A stretch of DNA of 14,900 nt, from positions 1-14,900 of the forward strand of contig JALSQH010000089.1 in assembly GCA_026985515.1 (NCBI GenBank), given 5' to 3'. The notes below the pieces were generated by a model. It had not been told where the DNA came from. It searched no databases and saw only the letters and a program-made list of their open reading frames with translations. Source of the stretch: a bacterium. GTDB lineage: Bacteria; JALSQH01. Below, one piece after another: positions 6,580 through 14,480 of this stretch (positions within the stretch are counted from its first letter, which is position 1; every line of letters begins with the position of its first letter). The translations under genes were made by a program, and so were the position numbers.

Positions 6580-8961
6580 ATGTTCAGACACTTCAGACAT
6601 GATGAAAGGAAAGTTTTACCGCTTGTAATTCTGAGCAGCGAAATACTGTTCCCACACCGCCACATGGATCTAATCATTCCCGACAGAAAAAATAGACTCG
6701 CGCTATCCAGAGCCACTGAAAGAGATGAGAATGTGGCTATATTTTTCAGAACAGGATTTGAAGAAGATCCTCCTGAAATGATGGGGGTTGAAGCAGAAGT
6801 TATCTCTCTGAGGGAACTGGCAAATGGAAGCTACAGGGTAAATCTTCTTGGAAAGCGAAGAATAATTTTGAGGGATATTTTAAGAGAAGAGGAGTCTCTC
6901 TCGGCAGTTGTTGAACCGATGAAAGAAGATCTGAACATAACCCTTGAAGAAAAAGCAATGTTTCTCAATATGATAGAATCACTCAAGGAATACTCACACC
7001 TGAAAGATCGTGATGTGCCTGTGACTCTGAACAGAAAAGAATGGGCTCCCCCGGCAATGAGTGAAATTATAGATGCCATTCCGGAATTTATGGAACTGGC
7101 TCCAGAGAAAAGTTACCCCCTCCTGAAAGAAAGTAACCTGGGGGAAAGAATCAAAATCGCCTTTGAACTTGTTGAAAAAGAACTGGTAATCCTGAAATTG
7201 CAGAAAAAGATCAAGGAGGATGTAAAAAAGCAGATCGAGAAAAACCAGAAGGAGTACTACCTAAACGAGCAGTTAAAAGCCATCCAGAAAGAACTGGGGC
7301 ACTTCGAGTCCTTCAAAGAAGAGATAACACAGCTGGAACAGAAAATATCTGAAAAGGATCTACCACCCAGAGTAAAAGAAGTCGCACTCAGAGAACTGAA
7401 AAAACTCAATTCAATGCAGCCCACCTCTGCAGAGGCAACTGTTGTGAGGAACTACCTTGACTGGATACTCTCCCTTCCATGGAAGGAGAAAACCAGAGAC
7501 AGATTGAGTCTTTCAAGGGCGAAAAAGATACTTGACAGGGACCATTATGGGCTGGAAAAGGTTAAGGAGAGAATCATTGAATACCTCGCAGTAAAAAAAC
7601 TGAATCGTAAGTTCAGGGGAAACATACTCTGCTTTGTTGGACCTCCAGGTGTCGGGAAAACATCACTTGCAAAATCCATTGCAAAATCTCTTGGGAGAAA
7701 ATTTGTGAGAATATCTCTTGGTGGAGTGAAGGATGAAGCGGAAATACGGGGACACAGAAGAACCTATGTGGGAGCTCTGCCCGGAAAAATAATTCAGGGA
7801 ATGAGAAAGGCAGGGACCATAAATCCAGTCTTTCTCATGGACGAAATCGATAAACTCTCATCTGACTATCGTGGAGATCCCGCATCAGCCCTTCTTGAAG
7901 TTCTGGACCCCGAGCAGAACAACGCATTTCTCGATCACTACCTTGATATTGAGTATGACCTCTCCAATGTTTTCTTTATCACTACAGCCAATTATCTTCC
8001 TGCCATCCCTCCGCCCCTCAGGGACAGAATGGAGATAATCCCCATTGAAGGTTACACAGAACATGAAAAAGTGGAAATTGCTCTGAGACACTTGATCCCC
8101 AAGCAGAAAAAGGAACATGGACTGGGAAAGGTCAAAATAGAATTCAGCCGCGAAGCCATCCTCAAAATAATCAATGAATACACCAGAGAAGCTGGGGTAA
8201 GAAATCTGGAGAGAGAAATTGCAAAGATTATGAGAAAGATTGCCATGGAAGTTGCCACATCAAGGAAGAAAAAAGATGAGATCCATATCGTTATTGATGT
8301 GGACAGCATAGAAACCTATCTTGGCATACCCAGGTTCAAGAGCATTGGAACAGAAAAGATACTCATTCCCGGCATCGTCAACGGACTTGCCTGGACCGAA
8401 TATGGAGGAGAGCTTCTCATAATTGAAACCACCATCATACCCGGCAGCGGTAAGTTGACCCTCACGGGGAAACTGGGAGATGTGATGAAGGAATCCTCTC
8501 AGGCTGCCCTCACCTACATCAGATCCATATCGGAGGAGCTTGGTATTGAAGAGGATTTTTATAAAAAGTATGACATTCATGTTCATGTTCCAGAAGGGGC
8601 AGTACCAAAGGATGGTCCCTCTGCAGGTATTGCCATTGCAATCTCCATTGCCTCTGCTCTCACCGGCAGGGTGGTTGATTCACAAATAGCAATGACAGGG
8701 GAAATAACTCTCAGGGGAAGGGTGCTGCCAGTAGGAGGAATAAGAGAAAAACTGCTCGCAGCCCATAGAGAACACATAAAGAAGGTAATTATACCCGCTG
8801 AAAACATCCCTCACCTGGAGGAAATTCCCGATTTTGTCAAAGAAGAGTTAACCATCATACCTGTGGAACACATGGATGAAGTGGTAAAAATCACTCTTGG
8901 AAAAGAGATTGTCAGGTCACTAATCGTTGAATCTGAGGAAGAAAACAACCTTTTTCTATAA
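6580..8961 (+). CDS. lon: ATP-dependent Lon protease
   Basis: Lon is a homohexameric cytosolic protease that unfolds and degrades damaged and regulatory proteins. The 793-residue product matches the usual ~780-810. The N-terminal substrate-binding domain begins with LPLVILSSEILFPH (residues ~13-26); a long charged coiled region follows at ~195-290. The AAA+ module has Walker A GPPGVGKTS (354-362, Lys360) and Walker B FLMDEID (418-424). The C-terminal protease domain has PKDGPSAG with catalytic Ser681 and GGIREKLLAA with catalytic Lys724; the Ser-Lys spacing of 43 equals that of E. coli Lon (679/722). All key residues are present. ATG at 6580 has GAGGT upstream and its own promoter. It is the first gene of the run that continues through yebC and ruvCAB. 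Confidence 0.98.
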   Translation: MFRHFRHDERKVLPLVILSSEILFPHRHMDLIIPDRKNRLALSRATERDENVAIFFRTGFEEDPPEMMGVEAEVISLRELANGSYRVNLLGKRRIILRDILREEESLSAVVEPMKEDLNITLEEKAMFLNMIESLKEYSHLKDRDVPVTLNRKEWAPPAMSEIIDAIPEFMELAPEKSYPLLKESNLGERIKIAFELVEKELVILKLQKKIKEDVKKQIEKNQKEYYLNEQLKAIQKELGHFESFKEEITQLEQKISEKDLPPRVKEVALRELKKLNSMQPTSAEATVVRNYLDWILSLPWKEKTRDRLSLSRAKKILDRDHYGLEKVKERIIEYLAVKKLNRKFRGNILCFVGPPGVGKTSLAKSIAKSLGRKFVRISLGGVKDEAEIRGHRRTYVGALPGKIIQGMRKAGTINPVFLMDEIDKLSSDYRGDPASALLEVLDPEQNNAFLDHYLDIEYDLSNVFFITTANYLPAIPPPLRDRMEIIPIEGYTEHEKVEIALRHLIPKQKKEHGLGKVKIEFSREAILKIINEYTREAGVRNLEREIAKIMRKIAMEVATSRKKKDEIHIVIDVDSIETYLGIPRFKSIGTEKILIPGIVNGLAWTEYGGELLIIETTIIPGSGKLTLTGKLGDVMKESSQAALTYIRSISEELGIEEDFYKKYDIHVHVPEGAVPKDGPSAGIAIAISIASALTGRVVDSQIAMTGEITLRGRVLPVGGIREKLLAAHREHIKKVIIPAENIPHLEEIPDFVKEELTIIPVEHMDEVVKITLGKEIVRSLIVESEEENNLFL

Positions 8962-8982
8962 AACAAAACAACGGAGGTCATC

Positions 8983-9741
8983 ATGTCTGGACACAATAAA
9001 TGGAGTTCTATTAAACACAAAAAAGCAAAAGAGGACGCAAAAAGGGGAAAACTTTTCAGCAAACTGATAAGGGAGATTCAGGTTGCAGCGAGGATGGGTG
9101 GAGGAAATCCTGACACCAATCCCCGCCTCAGAGCAGTCATTGAAAAGGCTAAAGCTGCCAACATGCCTCAGGAGAATATCATAAGGGCAATTAAAAAGGG
9201 AACCGGAGAGCTGGAAGGTGGAGCAAAATATGAGGAGGTCATTTACGAAGGTTATGGACCCAACGGAGTGGCAGTAATGGTAAAAGCTCTGACCGATAAC
9301 AAGAGAAGGACTGCTGCTGATGTCAGACATATCTTCTCAAAATATGGTGGCAGCCTGGGTGAAACAGGCTGTGTTTCCTGGTTATTCAATGAGAGAGGAT
9401 ACTTCCTCTTCAACAAAGATGAAGTTGACCCTGATCAGGTAATGGAGATAGCCCTTGATGCGGGAGCAGAGGACATAAATGAACCTGAAGACGACAATAT
9501 TATCGAAGTAATCACAGATGTAAAAGACTTTGAAAAAGTTAAAAAAGCCTTTGATGAAGCTGGAATCAAGTACACCAGTGCCCAGATATCAATGATTCCT
9601 CAAACACAGGTGAAATTGAGTGGAAAGGCGGCTGAACAGATGTTGAAACTCATGGAGGCTCTGGAGGAACTGGATGATGTTGATGAAGTTTATGCAAACT
9701 TTGATATTTCCGTTGAAGAGATGGAAAAGTTAGCATCATAG
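8983..9741 (+). CDS. yebC: YebC/PmpR/TACO1 family protein
   Basis: A 252-residue member of the YebC family (DUF28), near the usual 240-250. The start [20 protein letters not shown] is diagnostic, followed by [35 protein letters not shown] and [10 protein letters not shown]. Older work describes members as transcription regulators; mitochondrial TACO1 and more recent bacterial work support a role in helping ribosomes through difficult (proline-rich) stretches. Which role holds here cannot be read off. The gene has a strong GGAGGT site (8973-8978) four bases before the ATG and lies 21 bases after lon. yebC directly before ruvC is a widespread arrangement. The acidic C-terminal part is normal for the family. 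Confidence 0.96.
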   Translation: MSGHNKWSSIKHKKAKEDAKRGKLFSKLIREIQVAARMGGGNPDTNPRLRAVIEKAKAANMPQENIIRAIKKGTGELEGGAKYEEVIYEGYGPNGVAVMVKALTDNKRRTAADVRHIFSKYGGSLGETGCVSWLFNERGYFLFNKDEVDPDQVMEIALDAGAEDINEPEDDNIIEVITDVKDFEKVKKAFDEAGIKYTSAQISMIPQTQVKLSGKAAEQMLKLMEALEELDDVDEVYANFDISVEEMEKLAS

Positions 9742-9746
9742 TGTAA

Positions 9747-10217
9747 ATGAGGATTTTAGGCATAGATCCTGGAACAAAAATTGTGGGACTGGGGATTATA
9801 GAGGTAAAAGATGGAAAGATCAGTTATGTTCACCATTCTTCCCTTGACCTGAGAAGGGAAAAGGACAGCAGAAAGAAGTTAGTCCAGGTATTCAGGAAAG
9901 TTTCAGAAATCGTTACTCAATACAGGATAGATGAAATTTCCCTTGAAAAGGCATACAGTGGAAAAGACTATCATGCATCTGAACTGTTAAACCAGGTTCG
10001 TGGAATTATTCTGCTGATAGGGGGATTGAAAAACATACCAGTTTTTGAATATCCTCCCGCAAAGGTTAAAAGAATTGTAACCGGTAATGGACGGGCTGAA
10101 AAATTTGAAGTTGCCAGAATTGTTGAATACACTCTCTCCCAAAAGCTTGATGGAACCCACGATTCCACCGATGCTCTTGCTCTTGCTCTCTGCAGATACT
10201 ATGTCTCAAAGGAATAA
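9747..10217 (+). CDS. ruvC: Holliday-junction resolvase RuvC
   Basis: RuvC is a dimeric endonuclease that nicks Holliday junctions symmetrically after RuvAB branch migration. The 156-residue protein is a little shorter than E. coli RuvC (173). Motif I is MRILGIDPGTKIVGLGII with Asp7. The second acidic residue is Glu67 in ISLEKAYSGKDYHAS, and the C-terminal pair is Asp139 and Asp142 in HDSTDALALALC, so all four metal-binding acids are present. VKRIVTGNGRAEK (107-119) is also typical. The ATG lies 5 bases after the yebC stop with no clear Shine-Dalgarno, so re-initiation after yebC is likely. The short length comes from a trimmed C-terminus, not a break. Confidence 0.95.
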   Translation: MRILGIDPGTKIVGLGIIEVKDGKISYVHHSSLDLRREKDSRKKLVQVFRKVSEIVTQYRIDEISLEKAYSGKDYHASELLNQVRGIILLIGGLKNIPVFEYPPAKVKRIVTGNGRAEKFEVARIVEYTLSQKLDGTHDSTDALALALCRYYVSKE

Positions 10218-10220
10218 AAT

Positions 10221-10817
10221 ATGATTGGTTTTTTAAGAGGAAGAATCCTTGAAATACAAAGAGACAGGATCCTGATTGATGTGGGTGGAATTGGATTTGA
10301 AGTTAAGGTCCCCCTCAGATTGATTGAAGAGCCACAATTCTCAGAAGGTGACACAATTGAACTTTACATCCACACTCACTTTTACTCACAGGAATTTAAA
10401 TTTGAGCTTTTTGGGTTTGAAACACCTGAAGAAAAGGATCTTTTCAGAATCCTGGTATCAGTTCCCACAGTGGGTACGAAACTGGCTCTTTCCATTCTCT
10501 CCACCTTTTCATTTCCGGAACTGGCCACTATAATTTTAAGTGGGGATGCCGATGCTCTTACCCGTGCCAGAGGTGTTGGAAGAAAGGTGGCGGAGATGTT
10601 AATAGTTGAACTCAAAGACAAGATAAAGGACCTTGGTGTTGAAGACATTAAAAACCTCTCCATCCTCAACGATGTTACAGCTGCTCTGAGATCCCTTGAT
10701 TATTCAGAAAGTGAGTCGAGAAAACTTGCCAAAAAAGCTGTAGAGATAAAGGGTGAAAATGCCACCCTGGAGGAATTGATAGCCCTCGCAATTTCTCTTG
10801 GAAGGGGAGAAAGATGA
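10221..10817 (+). CDS. ruvA: Holliday-junction branch-migration protein RuvA
   Basis: RuvA binds the four-way junction as a tetramer and loads RuvB. The 198 residues match the family (~200). The N-terminal OB-fold domain starts MIGFLRGRILEIQRDRILID with VGGIGFEV next. Two helix-hairpin-helix motifs follow: VPTVGTKLALSIL (~80-92), where the usual GIGPK is TVGTK, and ARGVGRKVAEMLIVELKDKI. A short C-terminal domain (~150-198) is the RuvB-contacting part; its ATAALRSLDYSESE-like stretch fits. AAAGGA (10208-10213), inside the ruvC end, serves the ATG. It overlaps ruvB by 4 bases (ATGA), which implies coupled translation. Confidence 0.96.
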   Translation: MIGFLRGRILEIQRDRILIDVGGIGFEVKVPLRLIEEPQFSEGDTIELYIHTHFYSQEFKFELFGFETPEEKDLFRILVSVPTVGTKLALSILSTFSFPELATIILSGDADALTRARGVGRKVAEMLIVELKDKIKDLGVEDIKNLSILNDVTAALRSLDYSESESRKLAKKAVEIKGENATLEELIALAISLGRGER

Positions 10818-11803
10818 GTGATTACAATAAATTGAGGCCCACAACTTTTGATGAGTATGTCGGTCAGACGGAAATTAAAAAAAACTTGAAAATTGCCATA
10901 CAGGCCGCCATGGAACGGGGAGAGACCCTCGAACATATTCTGCTCTATGGACCTCCCGGACTTGGCAAAACCACCCTTGCCATGGTTATAGCCAGCGAAC
11001 TTGGGGTTGATATTATCACGACAACTGCTCCTGCCATTGCACAGAAAAAGGATCTTGCTGCAATTTTAACCTCCATTGAGAAGGAGGGAACTGTACTCTT
11101 TATTGATGAAATCCACAGACTCTCCAGAGTTGTGGAAGAAATGCTCTACTCTGCCATGGAGGATTTCGTACTCCATATTATGATAGGCGAGGGAGCAGGA
11201 GCGAGACCCATAAGAATCCCGATACCACCCTTCACCCTCATTGGTGCCACCACCCGTGCAGGTAAAATCAGTTCTCCCATGAGAGACAGATTTGGCATGT
11301 CTTTCAGACTTGATTACTATGGTGTGGAAGAATTAATGGAGATTCTTTTCAGATCAGCCACCATCATGAATGTGGAACTCACAGAGGGAGGAGCGAGGGC
11401 AATTGCTGAAAGATCCAAGGGAACTCCCAGAATTGCAAACAGACTTCTCAAAAGGGTCAGGGATTTTGCCCAGTTGAGAAATAACAACATTATCAATGAA
11501 GAAATAGCCCTTGAAGCCTTTAAAGAACTGGGCATTGATGAACTTGGACTTACCAGAGAAGACAGGGAGTATCTGACAGCCCTTGTTCATAAATTCAATG
11601 GAGGACCTGTGGGAATTGATTCAATTTCCACCGCCCTCAATGAGGAAAAGGACACCGTTGAAGATGTAATTGAACCATATCTCATGAGAATTGGTCTTAT
11701 TCAGAGAACTCAGAAGGGGAGAAAGGCAACAGCAGTGACTTACCGCTACATGGGACTACCGGTGAAAGGTCAGGGAGAACTTTTTGATGGAAAAGATAGT
11801 TGA
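10814..11803 (+). CDS. ruvB: Holliday-junction branch-migration ATPase RuvB
   Basis: RuvB is the hexameric AAA+ motor that drives branch migration with RuvA. The 329 residues match the family. It begins LRPTTFDEYVGQTEIKKNL. Walker A is GPPGLGKTT (46-54, Lys52), Walker B is LFIDEIHRL (Asp98/Glu99), and the sensor region GATTRAG is at 144-150, followed by RDRFGMSFRLDYY. The C-terminal winged-helix has GGPVGIDSISTALNE and ends in EPYLMRIGLIQRTQKGRKAT. The gene is complete. It starts inside the ruvA stop (ATGA), and the next gene starts 17 bases before the ruvB stop, so ruvA, ruvB and the kinase gene are tightly linked. Confidence 0.98.
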   Translation: MSDYNKLRPTTFDEYVGQTEIKKNLKIAIQAAMERGETLEHILLYGPPGLGKTTLAMVIASELGVDIITTTAPAIAQKKDLAAILTSIEKEGTVLFIDEIHRLSRVVEEMLYSAMEDFVLHIMIGEGAGARPIRIPIPPFTLIGATTRAGKISSPMRDRFGMSFRLDYYGVEELMEILFRSATIMNVELTEGGARAIAERSKGTPRIANRLLKRVRDFAQLRNNNIINEEIALEAFKELGIDELGLTREDREYLTALVHKFNGGPVGIDSISTALNEEKDTVEDVIEPYLMRIGLIQRTQKGRKATAVTYRYMGLPVKGQGELFDGKDS

Positions 11804-14255
11804 GATTTTGACCAGTTTCTACGAAAAGTTGCTTGATATTACCGGTCAGATTCTCCCATGGATAGAAAGCAGAGAATACAGAAGTTATGTGGTGGCAGGA
11901 GCTGGCATAGCCTTAATTTTTCTCCTCTACAGGTTGTTCCTCTCAGGGAGCAGGAAGAAAAATTTCACTCTTCCCCCACCCGGGAAACAACTTTCAAAAA
12001 GGGAGAAAGAAAAATACAGGAAAATAGCAGAAGGACTCGTGAAGGAGGGAGATATAACAAAAGCAGCGGACATTTACAGAATAATTGGAGAGATTCCGAG
12101 AGCTGTGGAACTCTATCATAAGAGCGGAAAAACAATCATGGCAGCTCAACTGGCATCTGAGCATAACCTCAATGAATCTGCTGCCCTTCTCTATGAAAAG
12201 GCTGGAAGATTCATGGAAGCTGCAGAAGAATGGGAGAAAGCGGGAAACTACCAGAAAGCGGTGGAAGCCTATCTCAAAGAAAAGAGTTTTGTAAAGGCAG
12301 CTGAGCTTCTCAGCAGAATCAACCAGCATGAGAAAGCTGCCGAGGTGTATGAAAGAGGAGAATATCTGGAGAAAGCCATAGAAGAATACATAAAGGCAAA
12401 GAATTACAAAAAGGCCTCTCAACTGCTATACAAAGTTTACAGAGACGAAAAGAAGTCCCTTGAGTCTCAGCAATCAATGAATCCCAACAGGATAAAAGAC
12501 CTCAAAAAACTTGCACTGAAGACAGCCACATATCTGGAGCTCGCCGGAGAGTATGAAAGGGCAATGGAAATGTATGAAGAGGGGGGGAATTACGCCAAAG
12601 CGGCGGAAATTGCAGGAATTCTTGATATGTGGGAAAAGGCAGCAGAGTATTACCACATGGCTGGCTTACCCCTCAAGGCAGCAGAAATTTACGAAAAATT
12701 GGGGGATAAAAAGAGAGCTGCCCAGATCAGGGCAGAGGTTTATGAAAAAGAAGGTGACGAACTTTCTGCGGCGGAGAGTTATCTCCAGAGTGGAGATTAT
12801 CTTTCAGCTGCAGAAATATTCAAAAGACATGGAAAATACTCCAGGGCTGGAGAACTCTACCTGAAAGCTGGGGATTATGCCCTTGCCGCCGATATGTTTG
12901 CCACAGATGGGAAATTTGAAAAAGCAGCGATGAGTTACGAAAAGGCAGGGGATTACCTTGCCGCGGCAGATATGTACAGAAAGGCAAACAACATTAAAAA
13001 AGTTATAGAAATGTTGATAAAGGGCGGGCAAATAGTTGAAGCTGTCTCTCTTTCTTCAAAAAGCGACACCCTGGAAAATGCCGTTAAACTTCTTGAGCAA
13101 CTTAAAGGGAACTCCGAAGAGCTGACAGAAGCTGTAACTGCCGTTTTGAAAGTTTATCTTGAGAGAAATCAATGGGAAGAGGCAAAAAAAATATATGAAA
13201 AGTACAATCAAATAGAGGTCAGAAGGAACAATCTTGACATAATGTACACCCTGGCAGCAAGATATGAAAAAGAAGGTGATTACGAAAAGGCATTCGATAT
13301 ATACAGAAAATTCATTGATAAAAAACTCTTCTACAAAGATGTGAAACAGAAATATGAACTCCTCAGAGCGAAGCTGGAAACGAAGAAAATAACCGGGGAA
13401 AAAAATCAGGAATCATCCTCTGAGTCTCCCGGAGTTCAGAAGGGAAGAAAAAGATACCAGATTCTACGCGAACTTGGAAGGGGAGGGATGGGAGTGGTTT
13501 ATCAGGCTCACGATACAGTACTTGACAGGATAGTGGCACTGAAGGTTCTCCCCCTTTCTCTGAGATTGAATCCCATTGCCATTGCGAATTTCAAAAGTGA
13601 GGCGAAGAAGGCTGCCGCCTTAAATCATCCGAACATCGTGACAATATATGATTATGGGGAAGATGATGGAGAATACTACCTCGTCATGGAATACATAGAT
13701 GGAATCACACTGAGGGATTACATAAAAAGGAAGGGAAGATTAAATCTGAAGGAGGTCCTCTTCATAGGGGTAAGTGTGGCAAAGGGCCTCGCCTATGCTC
13801 ACAGATCAAACCTTATCCACAGAGATATAAAGCCGTCCAACATTATGATAAGTATCAAAGATAAGGAATGGAGAGTTAAGATTGCGGACTTCGGACTCGC
13901 AAGAGCATGGCAGGATACAGCTCAGCACCAGACGATGGTGGTTGGTACTCCATACTACATGTCTCCAGAGCAATTTCTTGGTGAGAAGGTTGATGAAAGG
14001 AGTGATATTTACTCCTTTGGAGCAACTCTCTATGAAATGGTTACTGGAGAAGTACCATTTAAAAAAGGGGAGATAGGATTTCATCATGTCCATACCCCTC
14101 CCACCCCACCAAGTGAAATAGTACCAGATGTTGACAAGGGACTGGAAAGAATAATCCTCAAGTGCATGGAAAAAGATCCAAACGATAGATTTCAGAATAT
14201 GGAAGAGGTCATAGCAGCTTTTAAGGAAATCAGAGGAAGGATGTCAAAATCATGA
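11787..14255 (+). CDS. Membrane-anchored helical-repeat protein with C-terminal Ser/Thr kinase
   Basis: Three parts are seen in 822 residues. One membrane segment lies at ~34-52 (VVAGAGIALIFLLYRLFL), followed by basic SRKK, so the rest is predicted cytoplasmic. Residues ~70-530 form an alpha-solenoid of about 20-residue units of the pattern Y-x-KAGxY-x-KAAE, with a break at ~214-250 and a more TPR-like end (~480-530). A polar linker (~533-556) leads to a Hanks-type kinase (~558-815): GRGGMGVVY (564-572), ALK with Lys586, HRDIKPSN (678-685), DFG (701-703) and MSPEQ; all catalytic residues are present. Classic bacterial kinases carry the kinase N-terminal and the sensor outside the membrane; here both repeats and kinase lie inside. 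ATG at 11787 has GGGAG upstream; a TTG just before it is less likely. Overlap with ruvB by 17 bases implies coupling. Substrates and ligand are unknown. Confidence 0.9.
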   Translation: MEKIVEILTSFYEKLLDITGQILPWIESREYRSYVVAGAGIALIFLLYRLFLSGSRKKNFTLPPPGKQLSKREKEKYRKIAEGLVKEGDITKAADIYRIIGEIPRAVELYHKSGKTIMAAQLASEHNLNESAALLYEKAGRFMEAAEEWEKAGNYQKAVEAYLKEKSFVKAAELLSRINQHEKAAEVYERGEYLEKAIEEYIKAKNYKKASQLLYKVYRDEKKSLESQQSMNPNRIKDLKKLALKTATYLELAGEYERAMEMYEEGGNYAKAAEIAGILDMWEKAAEYYHMAGLPLKAAEIYEKLGDKKRAAQIRAEVYEKEGDELSAAESYLQSGDYLSAAEIFKRHGKYSRAGELYLKAGDYALAADMFATDGKFEKAAMSYEKAGDYLAAADMYRKANNIKKVIEMLIKGGQIVEAVSLSSKSDTLENAVKLLEQLKGNSEELTEAVTAVLKVYLERNQWEEAKKIYEKYNQIEVRRNNLDIMYTLAARYEKEGDYEKAFDIYRKFIDKKLFYKDVKQKYELLRAKLETKKITGEKNQESSSESPGVQKGRKRYQILRELGRGGMGVVYQAHDTVLDRIVALKVLPLSLRLNPIAIANFKSEAKKAAALNHPNIVTIYDYGEDDGEYYLVMEYIDGITLRDYIKRKGRLNLKEVLFIGVSVAKGLAYAHRSNLIHRDIKPSNIMISIKDKEWRVKIADFGLARAWQDTAQHQTMVVGTPYYMSPEQFLGEKVDERSDIYSFGATLYEMVTGEVPFKKGEIGFHHVHTPPTPPSEIVPDVDKGLERIILKCMEKDPNDRFQNMEEVIAAFKEIRGRMSKS
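11994..13390 (+). repeat. In-gene array of ~20-residue helical repeats
   Basis: About twenty units of roughly 20 residues, with the recurring pattern aromatic-x-x-(A/S)G-(D/N/K)-(Y/F)-x-x-A-A. Examples are YEKAGRFMEAAEEW, WEKAGNYQKAVEAY, YEEGGNYAKAAEI, YLKAGDYALAADMF and YEKAGDYLAAADMY. The unit is shorter than the 34-residue TPR and resembles half-repeats of a continuous solenoid. The same pattern recurs in the gene at 14481. Confidence 0.8.
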
Positions 14256-14479
14256 TGGGGGGAATTGGTAAGTTCCTGATAATAACTGGAATTATTCTGA
14301 TTCTTTTCGGTCTCATCATCCTTCTGGGAGATAAACTCCCTGCTCTTGGGAAACTTCCGGGTGATATCCACATTTCGAAGGGAAACTTCCACTTTTACTT
14401 CCCCCTCATGACCTCTATTATTCTGAGCATTGTTCTCAGCATTGTTATCACAATAATTGCAAAATTACTGAGCAAGTAA
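14252..14479 (+). CDS. DUF2905 family small membrane protein
   Basis: A 75-residue protein with two predicted membrane segments, ~6-26 (GKFLIITGIILILFGLIIL) and ~51-72 (PLMTSIILSIVLSIVITIIA). The loop between them reads LPALGKLPGDIHI, then NFHFYFPLMTS, the conserved core of DUF2905 (PF11146). The function of the family is unknown; from memory it is often encoded near ruvB, which fits here. The ATG overlaps the kinase stop as ATGA, with GAGGAAGG (14233-14240) upstream; a second ATG at 14255 would remove only one residue. It lies between two helical-repeat proteins, so a membrane partner role is possible but is inference. Confidence 0.85.
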   Translation: MMGGIGKFLIITGIILILFGLIILLGDKLPALGKLPGDIHISKGNFHFYFPLMTSIILSIVLSIVITIIAKLLSK

Positions 14480-14480
14480 A

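Noticed and set aside
8956-9330. Minus-strand reading frame of 124 codons
   Set aside because: It is opposite the well-supported lon end and yebC start, with no family resemblance.
11784-11786. TTG start for the kinase gene
   Set aside because: An ATG follows immediately, with GGGAG at a suitable distance; the TTG adds one residue only.
11994-12422. Minus-strand reading frame of 142 codons
   Set aside because: It is antisense to the helical-repeat array of the kinase gene; its Phe/Leu/Ser-rich composition is the expected shadow of Lys/Glu/Ala codons.
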